Position numbers and translations under genes: made by a program
Shown: positions 56,201-59,200 of the stretch, in pieces
Layout of the letters: each line of letters starts with the position of its first letter
Numbering within the stretch: the stretch's first letter is position 1
Notes under the pieces: generated by a model
What the model was told of the DNA's origin: nothing
The model's input: only the letters and a program-made list of their open reading frames with translations
The model's database searches: none
Assembly: GCA_028015205.1 (NCBI GenBank)
Contig: CM051516.1
Location: 50,658,230 to 50,722,229 of the forward strand
Direction of reading: 5' to 3'
Origin: Mytilisepta virgata
Taxonomy: Eukaryota > Mollusca > Bivalvia > Mytilida > Mytilidae
Length of the DNA stretch: 64,000 nucleotides

Positions 56201-59200
56201 GAACCTTTCGCTGGTGCCAGCAGTAAGTTAGTTTGATTTTGTTGTGAAGAAGATAAAGATGGTGTAGACTGGTTAGGGGTTGGTCGAGAAAAGTACCCCG
56301 GGGCTTGCTGTATGTTTACTGTCTGTGGCAATGTAGACGCTACAATTGTAGAAAACATCCAAAAAATTAAATAAAAATAAACAAATAAATAAATAAATAA
56401 AACTTGTTAATACTTCAAAACAAGTGAAATTGCTAGGATCTTTCCAAAACTGAGGACATCATTAGTTTTGTTTGTTTCTGCTTTGAAATCATGTTTTGAT
56501 GTTGTAGACATTTGCCCTTTACATAAAAGTTGCCAATAAATATTTAACTAGGGTGCCTATGTGGAATTTAAGGAAATAATAAACATGACAATCTTATGCC
56601 AAAAAAAAAAATCAGATTAATAAAACCAACTAGAGGCTCTCAAGAATTTATATCACTAACTTGGACTTAACTTGTCCACCTTGAGCAGGACTGAAAATTT
56701 AATTGTAGCAATGGTCTTGACTGATTTTCCTATAGGGTTCTATGTTAAACTAAGTTTGGCTGTGGCAGCCATCTTTTTTGACAGTCCAGGTCATCGAACA
56801 AAATTTTTAAAGAGGACCACCTAAGGACTATTTTTGCAAAGTTTGGTTCCAACCAGCCATGTAGTTCCTCAGGAGAAGATTTTTAAATTAATTCCACCTT
56901 TTTCCTATTTGTAGTAAAAGAAGAAATGTTGGTTGGAAATTGGGGATGTCAGACATATTTTTGGAAGGGGACCACCCAAGGACCATTCCACCAAAATATG
57001 CCCTGTGGTTTCAAAGGAGAAGACCTTTAAAGGGAAGTTTACTGTTTAGGACGAGGGACAATGATCGACACAAAGTGTTTGGTGAGCTAAAACTGAAATT
57101 ATGCAGTCAAAATAAAAATAGCTGAACATTTAATGAGAAACAACAATGAATAAACATGTAAGGTCTTGTATACCCTATGACATCATTAACATATTCCTGC
57201 ACGTTTTGGCCAAATTTCAAAACTGTCATCCTGAACGTATAGGTGTAAAGTTCTGAATGAGATATACCTCATTGCAAAGCAAAAGAATAGCAGATTTTAA
57301 AACTGCTACAAATATAGTACGATCATCGTTTACTTTTTTCGCAAAATGAGTCTGAAGGCAAAGTTTCTCTAATCACCACGTGTTTAATTTTGGAGATAAA
57401 TGAGAAAAGGGATGGACATTAGTCATGTTATTACTTCCTGTACTATAAATTCCTACTCATGGGTGGAAAGTGGCAGTTATTTCTTTAAAGCAAATATTCT
57501 CAGCTTTCATTTAAGCCCTTAAATGTTACTTTTACCATAATGGTATTGTATTAATTTACTCAAACAAATTTACTTCAAAGTTCAACTTTTTAAAGAACTA
57601 TGGTGTTCAGTGGCCACTTGACCTGGAAGTGTATGAGACCGAACTCTTTGAGTTGTCTCCCTTTGCTAGTAAAAAAAAACATGTAAACAGGAAGTGATTT
57701 CGGACATCTATCAAAATACATTTTAAGGACACTTTTATAAAGAAGGTAACTTTATACAATCAGATAATCTTTATCATATTTATTATCCACAATCAGATAC
57801 GCTTTGTCTTTTTTATTTACCAGACTAAGCTGTATGGGTCAAAGACACGCAGGTTTTGTTTTTGTTTTTTTTGTGAAACTTTAAAAAAAAAAATAAACCA
57901 CTGATGTTTTTTGTTTGTGAATGTTAAATTATGTTTTGTTTAACTCTGAGATATATTATCACATTAGAGTTATGACTGAGAAATGAATGCTTCATTGGGA
58001 CATAAAGAACATTTTTTATGCTTTGCATTCTATAAAAATTGGTCCTCTGTCAACACTTCTATAAAATATACAATGACCTTAAAAAGGATTTAATTCTTAC
58101 AATTAAATTTTCCACATACATATCAAATCAGGAAATTTGCAGTGTTCAATTATTCAGTCACAGTGGAGAAGATGCATGAGTTTTCTCCCTTAGAAAAACT
58201 TGTGTAAGGTTTTCTTGGTAGATTTAAAAATATTAGTTATAAAAAACTGATAGGTAATGATCCTAGATAGAATCAGCAGAAGGAGAAAATATTATTTCAG
58301 GCAGTATTTGGCCCCATCTGACATGAAAAATGAAAAGATGAAATTAAAATTTCAGATTCAAATTTGCATGAATTTCATCTTACATGTATATTGATCAAAC
58401 TTTAACATTCTATCAATCATCGTACAAAATTCCTTTCCATGATGCAACAGTGATGTCATGAACGTCTGCCAAATCAAGGATTTGACTAAAATTGAGCGTT
58501 TATCTTACATAAAGACAGATTTCAGTGAAATATCTTTGGGAAAGACTGATATCAAAATTTCTGGTTGAAAAAAAAACATGTTCCTTAAAATGAAACATTT
58601 TAAGAGTATTAATGATAGCATAGAATAGATTTTTCATTATTATTGATTTTGGAATTCTAGGGGCCAAATCATACCAAGTCCTTTCCCAGTGATAAATATG
58701 AAGTGTGTTCTGATGTGTCCCAACAGAGCTGGCCTTTTTTTTTTTATGTTATATGAATCTTGGACTATTCCAAAGCCTCTCTCTAGACAATATCTAAGAC
58801 TAAAGTGAACATTTAAATTAGCAGGTGTATATGCCAGTTCAACATTTTCTTGCTTACCATTCTGTGTAGTAGAGGGTGGTCTAAAAGAGAAGTCTCCACT
58901 CGGACTCACAGCTTGTGATCTTGGAACAGGTACAGAAATCTGTGAAATATCCTGACTACTCAAAGCTAAAATATTAACAATATTCTTTACATGTTACTAA
59001 AAAATCTTGTTAAAACTGCATAAAAAGTTGTAAAAAGGGAACTATTTTGACTTTGTGGAGGAACTTCTTCGTTGTACCATGTAAACTTTTAAAAAGTTTT
59101 GCTAAATATGCTTAAAATTTTCCATGATTACAATGTACCAGTATATTGTATATTTCAGATAGTATGCTGATAACAAAGTTTTCCTAGATGTAAATGAGTG

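Noticed and set aside
58640..58857. Extension of exon 2 past its donor
   Set aside because: The continuation has no similarity to IAPs. GTAAGC at 58857 fits, and the phase-1 exit matches exon 3.
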